Notes: generated by a model from the letters alone, not told the origin. DNA of 64,000 bases from Marinoscillum sp049115815 (GCA_049115815.1 JAGDZO010000018.1:1-64000); one strand, 5' to 3'. Positions 23,744-33,699 are shown, counted from the first letter of the stretch. Numbers and translations are program-made.

Positions 23744-26347
23744 TTACTCTTCACAGTATATCAGATCATATTCATCTGGTCTGTATGCTTGGGAGCGTAT
23801 CGTCTCTCCCTCCAAATTGAAATATGTCACAACAAACAGCGAGGCTGTTTTGAGGTGCTGTTCGGCAAAAAATACTGGCTGCTCATCTGTACCCACATTA
23901 ATGATTTCATTGTACTGCAATGGCAAAATCTCACCTTGCTCAGTGCCATACAATCCGTACCCATCTTCGCCAAAGGCCATCCAGATCTCCTGAGTGGAAT
24001 TTTTAAGCCATGGCTTTAATGATTTGATTCCTGTCAGGACTAGCTCTTGATCAAATGTCATCAAAGACCACACCTCTTGCTCCTTAACCCAAATAGCTGT
24101 GTCGTTCCAATATTGGATTTCGTCATATTGAGCAGGAATCAAGAAATTTTCTTTGGGATCTATAACTCCCAGTTTACCCGAAGTTTTGACTTGATATTTC
24201 CCACTATCAATTCGCTCAATACGAGCATCGAACTTAGAGGAAATAATGGCATCATAGCGCAAATCCACCGCACCTATCTTGCCATCGCGCAATAGAAAAA
24301 CCATTGCGTCATTTTCGTCAAGCAAATCATATCTGGTTTTCAAGATTTCTTTGCCCTTTCGATCTACGAATCCCATACTATTCGCCACCTTCACTCTGAA
24401 TGTAGAATCTGAAAATGCCGTCACATTGCTGTAAGTTCCCTCAAACAAAGCCTCCCCGTCCATACCCAATACCTGCAATTGAGACCTTTTGCGAAGCAAC
24501 CAATAAGCTGCTTCATACTTGCTCTCAGAAGACGTGATATAGCGATATTCATCAGTGCCAGACAGTGGGTACTCTTTCCCATTGTCAAATAATAATTTGG
24601 ACTCACCTTCAGATTGGATGTATGCGGATCTAGGACCAAAAAGCCGAATGGAATCCAAATCCAATCGCTGAATAGAATCGGGCCACATTCTTGACACAAT
24701 TCTCCACGTACTATCAGATTCCAGCCCAAGCCAACCTTCATTGATCGTTAGGTCATCAATTTGCCCCTCTTCTATGGTTATTCCATCGTCACGTACGACT
24801 TGAATGCCGTCATCATAAGCCACATATATGAAACCGCCCTCTGAGTATATTCGGCCATTACTTAGTGGTTGTATGGTGTTGAGCTCCAAATCAAACAAGC
24901 CCTCCTGATCCTCATTATAGACGAAAAGGAGACTGTCGCTCGCCACTTCAAAATCATCATAAATAAACTTCAGATTATGAGTTTTATTCAGAATCTCATC
25001 ATGAGACGCGAGAGCATAGAGACCGTCCTGTTCTAGCACCAAAAAGGATCCATACCCATCAATCGAGCTATATTTTGGTACCAATAGTTCTTTGCCATTT
25101 GGCAACATCAAACCCCAATTATACTTTGTCTTAAAAGCTATCCATCCATTGCTGAGACACTTGGCGTCATCTATTTTCCTTTGGGAAAGAAGAAATCCAG
25201 AACCATGATAAAGCTTCTTTGCATCCGTTTCTACCAGATAGATAGGAGGACTTAGTTCTTTAACAGAAACGTAGTTTTCTATAATCACATCTCCATTGCG
25301 ATTGATAATGGACGGGATGCCATTGCTGCCTACTTCTAACCAGTCTGCAGTGACTTTACCACACAGATACTCATTGGAAATACTCGTATATGAAGGAGCG
25401 AGTAATGCTTCTCCATTCAAGGTCATAAACCCAAATTTTCCTTTTTCCAATGTTGGAATAAGTTGCGTACCCCTAAGACGATGCACCCTCTGAAGCGAAT
25501 CTGCATCCGCGTGATTATCTATGATCCAATCCAAGCTCTCTCCTCCTAGACTCAGAGCTTTGAAGTAAAGTATATCAGCCGCTTTCTTCTTCTGGATAGC
25601 ATCTGGATATTCGTTCAAAAACCACTTGTATGCTGCCATTTGATCTTTAGCCGTCACCATTTCATAGATGGCATCTATGGCTTGAGTTCTAAATGGAGCA
25701 TCAGGGTAATCTCTTAGGTACCTAATATAACCGTCCGCATTCCCATCAATGGTATAAGATTGATAGAGCAATCGCTCATATTTCTGTTGAGCTTGTGAGG
25801 CGTACTCCGAATCAGGGTAAGTCTGGAAATACGACTGATATCCCTGCCATGTATTCGTCTGCTTTGATGCTTCATAAGCCAAACTATCTCTCAGCTCAAC
25901 AGCACGTACTGCTTCATTGGACATATCATATACCCCTAGAAACGTTTCCAGGGCATCAACGCTCAGTTCTCGATATGTACGCGAAAAAGCAGCAGCCGAT
26001 ATCCGATCATACAATACTCCAAAGTCTTCCTCAGTCAAACTCTCCTCCAACAGTTCTTCGGAGATTTCCTGACTAGCCGAATCTAGAAATCCTTTGGCAA
26101 TCTGCCAGTAATGCAGCGCTGAGTCGATATCGTAAATGGAGTATGCTTCCTCAATAAAAAGGTAAGAAAGGTAATAATTAGTGCCAGGGTGATCGGGTTC
26201 TTTTTCTTGGGATTTTCTAATGGTCTTCTCTGCCTTTTCGAAATCCCCTTTTTCAATCAGTTTTCTAATTCGGCCAAGATTACCTGCCAATAACCCCCAA
26301 GAAGTGGTTAGAATCAATAAAAAAACGATGACATTTTTGACCTTCAT
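23744..26347 (-). CDS. WG-repeat protein with N-terminal TPR-like region
   Basis: 867 residues from MKVKNVIVFLLILTTSWGLLAG, a signal peptide. Residues about 25-260 are helical and repeat-like (GDFEKAEKTIRK, FQTYPDSEYASQAQ, LRDYPDAPFRTQA), resembling tetratricopeptide outer-membrane accessory proteins. The remainder contains WG repeats such as GKFGFMTLNGEALLAP, YNWGLMLPNGKELLVP, MGFVDRKGKEIL and LGVIDPKENFLIPAQYDEI. WG repeats form beta structures of unclear function. It is likely periplasmic or surface located. An ATG 8 codons further upstream is less likely because it breaks the signal peptide. Confidence 0.82.
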   Translation of the reverse strand: MKVKNVIVFLLILTTSWGLLAGNLGRIRKLIEKGDFEKAEKTIRKSQEKEPDHPGTNYYLSYLFIEEAYSIYDIDSALHYWQIAKGFLDSASQEISEELLEESLTEEDFGVLYDRISAAAFSRTYRELSVDALETFLGVYDMSNEAVRAVELRDSLAYEASKQTNTWQGYQSYFQTYPDSEYASQAQQKYERLLYQSYTIDGNADGYIRYLRDYPDAPFRTQAIDAIYEMVTAKDQMAAYKWFLNEYPDAIQKKKAADILYFKALSLGGESLDWIIDNHADADSLQRVHRLRGTQLIPTLEKGKFGFMTLNGEALLAPSYTSISNEYLCGKVTADWLEVGSNGIPSIINRNGDVIIENYVSVKELSPPIYLVETDAKKLYHGSGFLLSQRKIDDAKCLSNGWIAFKTKYNWGLMLPNGKELLVPKYSSIDGYGSFLVLEQDGLYALASHDEILNKTHNLKFIYDDFEVASDSLLFVYNEDQEGLFDLELNTIQPLSNGRIYSEGGFIYVAYDDGIQVVRDDGITIEEGQIDDLTINEGWLGLESDSTWRIVSRMWPDSIQRLDLDSIRLFGPRSAYIQSEGESKLLFDNGKEYPLSGTDEYRYITSSESKYEAAYWLLRKRSQLQVLGMDGEALFEGTYSNVTAFSDSTFRVKVANSMGFVDRKGKEILKTRYDLLDENDAMVFLLRDGKIGAVDLRYDAIISSKFDARIERIDSGKYQVKTSGKLGVIDPKENFLIPAQYDEIQYWNDTAIWVKEQEVWSLMTFDQELVLTGIKSLKPWLKNSTQEIWMAFGEDGYGLYGTEQGEILPLQYNEIINVGTDEQPVFFAEQHLKTASLFVVTYFNLEGETIRSQAYRPDEYDLIYCEE

Positions 26348-26496
26348 ATGGCTTTCGCAATCGGTTTGCAAAATAACAACATTCCTACTTGGGTAGGATA
26401 AGATACCTGCTCAATTATTCGTGTAGCAAAAATTCCCATTCACCCTGACTATACTATGCTCACTCAGTTTGATGATGCCAGCATTATTGCTAGGGG

Positions 26497-26637
26497 TACA
26501 TTTGAATAATTAATAGTTAAGGCGATTAATTTAGGCGGTGATTGATTTGGTGAAGACCAAATCGCAAAGACAGATTTTCAACCAGTATTGAATCAGTCTT
26601 TTAAAAGGGCAAGATCTCATCTTGCCCTTTCTTTTTT
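26497..26637 (+). ncRNA. Candidate structured small RNA (or terminated leader) with three hairpins
   Basis: TACATTTG (26497-26504) matches the -7 consensus. Downstream come GATTTGGT-GAAG-ACCAAATC (26544-26563, perfect), AAAGACAGATT with AATCAGTCTTT (26566-26576/26591-26601, one mismatch) and a perfect 10-bp stem AAAGGGCAAG/CTTGCCCTTT (26604-26630) followed by a T-run. Three adjacent stems ending in an intrinsic terminator, with no reading frame, suggest an RNA gene of about 125 bases. It resembles no family I know. It could alternatively be an attenuated leader of the lipoprotein gene 85 bases on. Confidence 0.5.
26604..26637 (+). terminator. Strong intrinsic terminator
   Basis: A perfect 10-bp stem with a 7-base loop, followed by CTTTTTT. 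It lies upstream, not downstream, of the nearest plus-strand gene. The A-run on its left is short, so plus-strand use is favoured. Confidence 0.85.
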
Positions 26638-26721
26638 GCTCCGCGTTTCATTTGATAGAAATTTAAAAAAAAAGACGCCTACGCTTCGAACTCTATTGAC
26701 AGACTTGGTGTCTTATGACCA

Positions 26722-27477
26722 ATGAAGATGAACTTTTACATTTGTTTGGTCGGGATCTGTGCCTTGATACTGACCGGGTGCTATGATAGCGGGCTTGATG
26801 CCACGCTTGCTGACAATGACATTGACTATTTAGACGCTGGCAATCGCGACAATCTAGTCAATGACCCATATAATATAGTCGGGATCATTCCGGATAATAA
26901 GGAGTGGAAGGTGATCGTAGAATATTCTGGTGGGTGCGAAAAGCACAGTTTTGTTTCTTGGTTGGATGATTCCAAAACCACCGATAAAAGTGCTCAGTTC
27001 TATCTCTATCACAATGGGAATGGTGATATGTGCGAGGCGTACCTCCGGGACACTGTAACCATTGATATCTCGGCCATGCTAGCTGGTATCATATCTGACG
27101 ATGATATATTAAGTACGGAGATCATCACAGCCATCAACCCCAGTAACAATCGAGCCATAGAAGTGGATACTGAATTGAGCAGGATTACTCAAGGAGCTGA
27201 CTGTGCAATTGCGTCTCAGCTTGTTCAATCTTCGTGTCGTAGTGGTGCTTGGGAGAATTTGTGGTTTTTACTCAACGACACGCATTCAAATGGTAAAAAA
27301 ATATGGCTTCAACCTGTAGCCAATTCTGCCAATGTGGCTTTAACCACTCCCGAACTAGGCGAATACAAAATAGGAATCACTTTGCTTTTTGGACTTGGCA
27401 ATCCTTCGGATCAATGTGAGAAACTTCCTGAAGGCATGATAGTGCCTGTGGCAATCAATTGCTTAAGAAAACAATAA
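26722..27477 (+). CDS. Lipoprotein of unknown function
   Basis: 251 residues. The signal ends LILTGC with Cys20. The mature part is acidic with several cysteines (GGCEKHS, GDMCEAY, ADCAIAS, SSCRSG, DQCEKL, NCLRKQ), which likely form disulfides in the envelope. No known domain is recognised. A second in-frame ATG two codons in is equally possible as start. It is convergent with the DUF4403 gene (5-base gap) and lies downstream of the small-RNA candidate. Confidence 0.65.
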   Translation: MKMNFYICLVGICALILTGCYDSGLDATLADNDIDYLDAGNRDNLVNDPYNIVGIIPDNKEWKVIVEYSGGCEKHSFVSWLDDSKTTDKSAQFYLYHNGNGDMCEAYLRDTVTIDISAMLAGIISDDDILSTEIITAINPSNNRAIEVDTELSRITQGADCAIASQLVQSSCRSGAWENLWFLLNDTHSNGKKIWLQPVANSANVALTTPELGEYKIGITLLFGLGNPSDQCEKLPEGMIVPVAINCLRKQ

Positions 27478-27482
27478 GTAGG

Positions 27483-28895
27483 TCAATTGGCCTGCTCAAA
27501 TATGCCGGCCTTTAACCTCAGCACACCAGAGCCCTCAACATAAAATATCCATTGCAATTCTTCTTCCGTAACCTGAATAGCATAAGAGGATACGTTATCA
27601 AAATTTAGTCCAACTTCCATTTTGGATGATATTGGAGCGGTATCAATACCGGCCATGATCAATGAGTCCAATTGAGAAACAACAGGCCCAAGATCCATAG
27701 TCACCTCATCAAGGATGTAACTTTCTATTACGTCATGGATGGCCCACTCAGCCATACTTACCCATTCCTCCTTCGCTTCCAATCTGTAAGAAAAATCATC
27801 CACTGTCAAGGTGCCTTCTTCACTTAATGAAGGTAATCCAAGTACATAGAAGTGTCCATTGATATCTCCCGTGGCGGTCAAATCTAGCTGAAGCAAGTCC
27901 TTATACCTTGATGCTTTTACCTCGGTAAACTCTATCTCATAATTCTCATACGAGAATTTACGCCCTACTACATTTTCACTCACCAATGCTGCGATAGTAC
28001 TAAGGCCAATCTTCACTTCCGGGTAAGCCACAATAGTCGATTTGGTATCCAAGGGTTTACCTCTTGCAGGCAGTCGGATGGGTTGCTTAACCTGCCGATT
28101 CTCAGGGGAAATCTGAAGACCTGTCCGAATCTCCAGATGTAATGAAAGCGTGTCTTTGTTCTTTTGCAACAACTGACCACTCATAGCCTCCGGCTCTATA
28201 AACATCCAAAATTTCCTTGGTTGCTTAGCAATTCTTTTCCCTTGCTGAAGTTCTTCATAGACATTGCCAAGCATTTTTTTGAAATCAAAAGCCTGGTCTA
28301 ATGCCCGACCTATGAGATCCGATATCTCATCTTTATGTTCTTCAAAAGCATTCTGAATGGTATTCTCTATCTGAAAAGAAATGCCCAACAAGTTAAGGGT
28401 AGGCGATCCATCCAGATCAAACCCCTTATAGATACAATCGACTTGCATATCCCAATCATCTTGAAGCTGCATACTTGCAGCCACTTTAAGTACTCCTTTG
28501 AATGCAACAGGTGCATCTTCGTTGGATACCGTCATCCCAAACACCTTCTTGCGAATAGCGAGTTCTATCTCCAATGGTACAGCCACATAGACCACTCCTT
28601 TTTCAATGGCAAGATCCAGCCTTCCCCTTCTATCTACTTTCAGTAGCAGGGTATCCTTTTCATTCTTGAGTGCTAATGCACCATCCCAAATTTGATCCGG
28701 CAAAATTCTGTTAACCCCTGCTTCCAACTCGTCTTTTGGAAAATCAATAGCAAAGGCCACCAATGAGGTTGGTACCTCGAGCAAAGCAGGTTTTTCCTGT
28801 CCTCCTCCCGATTCATTAGAGCACGAAACGAGCAACAACATGCCCAAAACGCTCGAAATGAAATATCTAATAACCTGGCTAACTCGATGACTCAT
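27483..28895 (-). CDS. DUF4403 family lipoprotein
   Basis: 470 residues with lipobox LLLVSC (Cys25). The two-part pattern, early KDELEAGVNRILP and LEIELAIRKK followed by a long beta-rich region with TGDINGHFYVLGLP near residue 355, fits the DUF4403 family. These are envelope proteins with a likely lipid-binding (TULIP-like) fold and unknown role. The gene is divergent from the DUF6503-like lipoprotein. Confidence 0.75.
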   Translation of the reverse strand: MSHRVSQVIRYFISSVLGMLLLVSCSNESGGGQEKPALLEVPTSLVAFAIDFPKDELEAGVNRILPDQIWDGALALKNEKDTLLLKVDRRGRLDLAIEKGVVYVAVPLEIELAIRKKVFGMTVSNEDAPVAFKGVLKVAASMQLQDDWDMQVDCIYKGFDLDGSPTLNLLGISFQIENTIQNAFEEHKDEISDLIGRALDQAFDFKKMLGNVYEELQQGKRIAKQPRKFWMFIEPEAMSGQLLQKNKDTLSLHLEIRTGLQISPENRQVKQPIRLPARGKPLDTKSTIVAYPEVKIGLSTIAALVSENVVGRKFSYENYEIEFTEVKASRYKDLLQLDLTATGDINGHFYVLGLPSLSEEGTLTVDDFSYRLEAKEEWVSMAEWAIHDVIESYILDEVTMDLGPVVSQLDSLIMAGIDTAPISSKMEVGLNFDNVSSYAIQVTEEELQWIFYVEGSGVLRLKAGIFEQAN

Positions 28896-29041
28896 TGTAG
28901 GCTCAAAATTGTATGATTCAATATTGAATCTGTATAGGTTGATGAGAAATATTATTTAGCGTGTTTGACACGAACTGTCGCGCAATTAACATGTCTGGCA
29001 TTTTGGGACAACAGTTATCCATGTACTGCGTAAGTAGTGTC

Positions 29042-29782
29042 ATGCAAAAAATCATCCTCCTCCTCGTTGTAGGACTCATAGGCTGTCAGCCAGAGCAGCA
29101 CCCCAAAGCTGTAGAAATAGTTGACGCCAGTATTAAGGCTCATGGCCAAAGTGCATTGATGGAATCTAAGATGAGCTTCACATTTCGCGACAAGCAATAC
29201 TCAAGTGAAAGAACGAAGGAAGGATATATCTACAAAAGAAAGTTCGCGAATTCTAGTGGCACGATTGAGGACATTCTGATAAATGGCACTGATTTCGTCC
29301 GCCTATTAAACAACGATACTACCGAGCTCTCTACGAAAAAAATCAACGCCTATAAAAACAGTGTCAACTCTGTGCTCTACTTCACCCAGTTGCCCTATCT
29401 GCTAAATGATCAGGCAGTCATCAAATCTTACAAAGGATCTCAACAAATCGGTGACGCTGAATATAACGTGATCAAGGTTACTTTCAAATCTGAAAACGGC
29501 GGAGAAGATTTTGATGATGAGTACAGGTATTGGATTGATAAGGAAACCTATTTGGTAGACTACTTCGCCTATAGCTATCATACCGATGAAGCCGGTGTGA
29601 GATTTAGAGAGGCATATAATCGATCAGAAAAAGGTGGTATTATCTTTCAGGACTATGTGAACTACGAAGTGGCGGTAGGTACGCCATTAAGCAAAATACC
29701 ATCCCTTTTCGAAGCTGGAAAGCTAAAAGAACTGTCAAGAATAGAAAATACAGATATCAGCGTAATAAGGCTTAAAAAGTGA
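29042..29782 (+). CDS. DUF6503-like lipoprotein
   Basis: 246 residues from MQKIILLLVVGLIGCQPEQ, with lipid Cys15. The motif VDASIKAHG at the mature N-terminus, then beta strands such as MSFTFRDKQYSSERTKEGYIYKR and DDEYRYWIDKETYLVDYFAYSY, resemble lipid-interacting lipoproteins of the LolA/outer-membrane type and the DUF6503 family of Bacteroidota. An earlier in-frame ATG at 28961 would bury the signal peptide and is rejected. Its 3' end overlaps lgt tail to tail by 11 bases. Confidence 0.68.
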   Translation: MQKIILLLVVGLIGCQPEQHPKAVEIVDASIKAHGQSALMESKMSFTFRDKQYSSERTKEGYIYKRKFANSSGTIEDILINGTDFVRLLNNDTTELSTKKINAYKNSVNSVLYFTQLPYLLNDQAVIKSYKGSQQIGDAEYNVIKVTFKSENGGEDFDDEYRYWIDKETYLVDYFAYSYHTDEAGVRFREAYNRSEKGGIIFQDYVNYEVAVGTPLSKIPSLFEAGKLKELSRIENTDISVIRLKK

Positions 29783-30896
29783 TCTTGCGATCATCGCCGC
29801 TCATGGTTTTTTTAGACTTGGTCTGAAACCAATACATCATCACCAGGCCAGATATCACCAAAGGAATACTTAAGAACTGACCCATATTGAGGGGTAAATC
29901 GTCCTCAAAAGCCTCTTGATTCATTTTGAAAAATTCATCGAAGAATCGGAGCGACCAAAGTAGCGCCATGAACAAGCCAAAACTAAACCCAGCTGGTAGC
30001 GTGAATCTCTTGACATGCCACAACCAAAAATGTAATAACATAAGAAGAATGCAATAAAATGCTTCGTAGAGCTGAGCAGCATGTCTGGCTTTGCCCAGTC
30101 CATAGATCTCTGCAACCCAACGCTTGTCTTCGAGATAAAACTTGAAAGCCAAAGGCTTACCTTCTCCAAAATCAATGTGCTCTTTGACCTCCGTATAGCG
30201 CAGCAATGCATTCCTCAATTGCGTTTCATAAAAAGCCTTATCCACGTCTGTCAGTTCTACGCCACGCTTATAAATCACCTTGGCAGTGATGGGATGAAGT
30301 CCAGGTTGACTGCTCTGCATCTCACCTCCCTGAAGAAACTCGACATCATCCACTTTGCGATCGTCATAGCGTAGCACATCTTCTGTAAAACGCGCGTACA
30401 CCACCCCAAAATCTGAATTGGTCAGCTTACCTTCCATTTCCGAATTGAAGAAATTCCCAGTACGGATCATCGCGCCAGTAAGCGCCACCACGATCACCAG
30501 CCTATCGACCATCCACAGCATTGGGTACTGTGGGTATTTTCTGGAGAATAGATAAATGGCAAAAATAATTCCTAACGCCCCTCCATGACTTGCCAAACCA
30601 CCTTCCCAGATTTTGATAATTTCAATCGGGTTGGAGAGGTAGTGAACGGGATTGTAAAAAAGACAATGTCCTAACCTCGCACCTATGACGGTGGCGGCCA
30701 CCATATAGACAGTCAGCTTCTCTACGTCTTTCACGGGCCTTTTTTCCTGACCGAAAATCCAAAACATCACTTGCTGTGATGCAATAAATCCTCCTGCAAA
30801 CAAAAGACCGTACCATCTCACAGGGTGATCCAATCCCGGAATTACGAAAATATCAGGACTAGGACTCCATATAAGAAAAGAAAGAATAAATTCCAT
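29772..30896 (-). CDS. lgt: Prolipoprotein diacylglyceryl transferase
   Basis: 374 residues. VIGARLGHCLFYNP and EGGLASHGGALG are the Lgt signature, and the C-terminal helices (FGLFMALLWSLRFFDEF) complete the membrane core. About 100 extra hydrophilic residues (150-260) are inserted, as in other Bacteroidota Lgt. The enzyme transfers diacylglycerol to the lipobox Cys of prelipoproteins at the inner membrane, so it acts on the many lipoproteins coded nearby. It is last in the trkA-trkH-lgt unit. Confidence 0.95.
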   Translation of the reverse strand: MEFILSFLIWSPSPDIFVIPGLDHPVRWYGLLFAGGFIASQQVMFWIFGQEKRPVKDVEKLTVYMVAATVIGARLGHCLFYNPVHYLSNPIEIIKIWEGGLASHGGALGIIFAIYLFSRKYPQYPMLWMVDRLVIVVALTGAMIRTGNFFNSEMEGKLTNSDFGVVYARFTEDVLRYDDRKVDDVEFLQGGEMQSSQPGLHPITAKVIYKRGVELTDVDKAFYETQLRNALLRYTEVKEHIDFGEGKPLAFKFYLEDKRWVAEIYGLGKARHAAQLYEAFYCILLMLLHFWLWHVKRFTLPAGFSFGLFMALLWSLRFFDEFFKMNQEAFEDDLPLNMGQFLSIPLVISGLVMMYWFQTKSKKTMSGDDRKITF

Positions 30897-30899
30897 GTG

Positions 30900-32357
30900 T
30901 TAGTTAGTTTTCCAGAAATATGGAGTGAACAACATCAATACTGTAAATAGTTCGAGCCTTCCTAGCAACATCAAAAATGCCAAAACCCATTTGCCAGGAG
31001 CAGAGATGGACGCAAAATTATCGACAGGTCCAACATTACCTATACCAGGGCCTATGTTGCCCAAGCAAGTAGCCACCGAGCCAATGGCCGTATTAAAATC
31101 AGCTCCGAGCATTCCCATCACCATAGACCCTACAGCAAAAATAGAGATATAGATCATGATAAATGCCAGAATATTGTAAGTGATCTCTCGGGAAACGGCC
31201 TTGCCGTTGATTCGGATAGGAATCACTGCATTGGGGTGTAATTGGCGTTTGAGCTCCATCAGGCTGTTTTTGACGATGATCACATGTCTAATGATCTTCA
31301 CCCCGCCAGCTGTAGAGCCCGCAGAAGCTCCCACAAACATCATCATCACAAAAAGGATCGTAATAAAGGGTGACCAAGCTGTATAGTCAGCGGTGATATA
31401 ACCCGTGGTAGTGATGACAGATACTACTTGAAATAAAGAATCTCGCATTGATTTTTCAAATCCATCATGACCGAGTCCAAATATGACAAAGCCGACGATG
31501 AGGCTGATCATAAAACAGAACCCGGCATAAAATCGAAACTCTTCATTACTTAGCACCTTCTTAAACTCCTTGTGGAGGAAGAAATAGGTCATGGTGAAAT
31601 TAGTCCCTGCCAAAAACATGAAAATGATTATCACATACTGGATAAATGGTGATGTAAAATATGCGATACTGGCGTTTTTGGTAGAAAATCCACCAGTCGC
31701 CATGGTAGTAAGACCGTGATTGATTGCATCGAAAAAGGTCATGCCTCCTGCCCAAAGAAGTAAAGTCTCAGTAAGGGTCAACCCCAAATAAATGAACCAC
31801 AGTCGCTTAGCGGTCTCCTTGATTCTTGGCTGAAGTTTGTCTGGTGAAATCCCTGGTGCCTCTGCCACAAAAAGCTGCATTCCACCAATTCCCAGAATGG
31901 GAAGGATAGCCACCGTCAAGACGATGATACCCATACCGCCAATCCATTGGGTCAAACTGCGCCAGAATAAAATTCCTTTGTGGACAGATTCTATATCTGT
32001 CAATATGGTCGCCCCGGTGGTCGAAAAACCACTCAGAGTCTCAAAAAAAGCATTGGTAAGATCGGGAATCGCTCCGCTGAAGATATAAGGCAATGACCCG
32101 AAAAATGACATAGTAAGCCAGCCAAATGTAACCACCAGATATCCATCGCGCTTTTTCAGCTCCTTGACCTGATTCCTTTTGGTAAAAACCCATGTCAAAA
32201 ATCCTACTGAAGCCGTAATGCAAGCTGATAGAAGTATTGCGAAAAAATCCCCCTCCTTGTAATAGAAACTAAATGGAAGGCTCGTAAGCATAAATGCTCC
32301 ATTGAGCATGAGCAAAATTCCAAGGATGTTGACTATGACTCTAAAGTTGAATAACAT
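30900..32357 (-). CDS. trkH: TrkH family potassium uptake protein
   Basis: 485 residues, about ten transmembrane segments. The repeated selectivity-loop segments SGFSTTGATIL, TTMATGGFSTKN, TTTGYITADY and LGNIGPGIGNVGP are the four P-loops of the Trk/Ktr family. TrkH forms the K+ channel-like pore gated by TrkA rings. The gene is 1 base downstream of trkA, so the two are co-transcribed. Confidence 0.96.
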   Translation of the reverse strand: MLFNFRVIVNILGILLMLNGAFMLTSLPFSFYYKEGDFFAILLSACITASVGFLTWVFTKRNQVKELKKRDGYLVVTFGWLTMSFFGSLPYIFSGAIPDLTNAFFETLSGFSTTGATILTDIESVHKGILFWRSLTQWIGGMGIIVLTVAILPILGIGGMQLFVAEAPGISPDKLQPRIKETAKRLWFIYLGLTLTETLLLWAGGMTFFDAINHGLTTMATGGFSTKNASIAYFTSPFIQYVIIIFMFLAGTNFTMTYFFLHKEFKKVLSNEEFRFYAGFCFMISLIVGFVIFGLGHDGFEKSMRDSLFQVVSVITTTGYITADYTAWSPFITILFVMMMFVGASAGSTAGGVKIIRHVIIVKNSLMELKRQLHPNAVIPIRINGKAVSREITYNILAFIMIYISIFAVGSMVMGMLGADFNTAIGSVATCLGNIGPGIGNVGPVDNFASISAPGKWVLAFLMLLGRLELFTVLMLFTPYFWKTN

Positions 32358-32358
32358 T

Positions 32359-33699
32359 CTATTTGAAGAACCCTTCTACTTTGTGAATACATTCAGATTT
32401 GGAGAGTACGACCACTCTATCTTTTGGCTGAAAACTAAAATTGCCTCTTACCGTCTGCCCTAAGCCCTTACGGATCACACCTCCAATAATGGCTGTCTTA
32501 GGAAACTCAAGGTTTCGCAGTTCTTGCTCCAAAATCTTGGATCCTTCCTGTACTTCAAACTCCAGTATCTCAGCATCCACACCATGAATACTCGTTAGGT
32601 TGATCACCTCTCCTTTCCTTATGTATCGGAAGATGAAATTCGCAGCAATGAGTTTTTTATTGATGAGCGTATCTACCCCAATGTTTTGTGATAGGTGGAT
32701 ATAATCTATGTTTTCAACGGCGGCTATGGTTTTAGCCACACCATTGTTCTTAGCCATCAGGCAAGAAATAATGTTAGTTTCGGAGTTTCCAGTGACGGCA
32801 ATCACGGCATCCATGTGATCAATACCTTCTTCTTTTAGCAAATCAATATCCCTACCGTCACCATTGATAATCATGGTATCCGGAAGTTCATCTGCCAGCT
32901 CAAAGCACTTTTCTTTGTCCTGCTCTATCAGCTTAATCTTATATTTTTTGCTTAGCTGCTTAGCAGTATTGATACCTACCTTGCTACCACCCAAAATCAT
33001 GATGTTTTTGATCGCTATCTGCTCTTTTCCAGAAAGCGACATAACTCGCTCAGTACCCGAAGGCTCTGTGATAAAGTACGCATGATCGTTGAGCTGAAAC
33101 TTATTGTCACCATGAGGAATTATGGTCTGATTATCCCTCAATATGGCCACTGTCGTGAAATTATGATCAGGGTTGAGGTAGGCCGTCTCAGTAAGAGTCT
33201 TCTCCAACAAGTCAGAATTCTCATCCACTGTAACCCCTATCAAAGAGAGCATTCCTTTGTCGAATTCAAAAGTATCAGTCAATGCTGACTGCTTGACCAA
33301 ACGCTTTATCTCTCTTGCTGCCAACGATTCGGGAGAGATAATTTCATCTATCCCCAGCGACTTCAGGTCACATTTCTCGCGTTGATGTAGAAACTCGATA
33401 TTCGAAATCCGGGCTATGGTACGCTTCGCGCCCAATGTCTTACCTATAATCGCAGTGGCTAGATTCGTTTCCTCGATAGAGGTAACGGCTATCAGCAAAT
33501 CTGCCTTAGAAACGTTGGCTTCTTCTAATATCTTGATAGAGGTACTGCTACCACGAATCGTATGTACATCCAGATGATTAGAAGCATGCTCCAGAGTAGC
33601 TGTATCCTGATCAATCAAAATGATGTCCTGCTCCTCAAATGCCAAAAGTTTGGCGAGGTGAAAGCCTAAATCTCCAGCACCCGCAATGATTATCCGCAT
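32359..33699 (-). CDS. trkA: Trk system potassium transporter TrkA
   Basis: 446 residues with two tandem RCK units: a Rossmann motif IIIAGAGDLGFHLAKLL at the N-terminus and a second IMILGGSKVGINTAKQL at about residue 233, each followed by a TrkA-C-like domain. This cytosolic NAD(H)/ATP-binding ring controls TrkH. It is the first gene of the trkA-trkH-lgt unit. Confidence 0.96.
   Translation of the reverse strand: MRIIIAGAGDLGFHLAKLLAFEEQDIILIDQDTATLEHASNHLDVHTIRGSSTSIKILEEANVSKADLLIAVTSIEETNLATAIIGKTLGAKRTIARISNIEFLHQREKCDLKSLGIDEIISPESLAAREIKRLVKQSALTDTFEFDKGMLSLIGVTVDENSDLLEKTLTETAYLNPDHNFTTVAILRDNQTIIPHGDNKFQLNDHAYFITEPSGTERVMSLSGKEQIAIKNIMILGGSKVGINTAKQLSKKYKIKLIEQDKEKCFELADELPDTMIINGDGRDIDLLKEEGIDHMDAVIAVTGNSETNIISCLMAKNNGVAKTIAAVENIDYIHLSQNIGVDTLINKKLIAANFIFRYIRKGEVINLTSIHGVDAEILEFEVQEGSKILEQELRNLEFPKTAIIGGVIRKGLGQTVRGNFSFQPKDRVVVLSKSECIHKVEGFFK

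Larger units (their letters stand above)
26348..26721. other. Intergenic region holding a promoter-like box, three hairpins and a terminator
   Basis: No protein gene is apparent in 374 bases. The left half (to about 26490) is unremarkable. The right half carries the small-RNA candidate described separately. A further stem (AAGACGCC 26672-26679 with GGTGTCTT 26707-26714, one G-U pair) ends just before the next start codon and could mask its ribosome-binding site. Confidence 0.5.
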
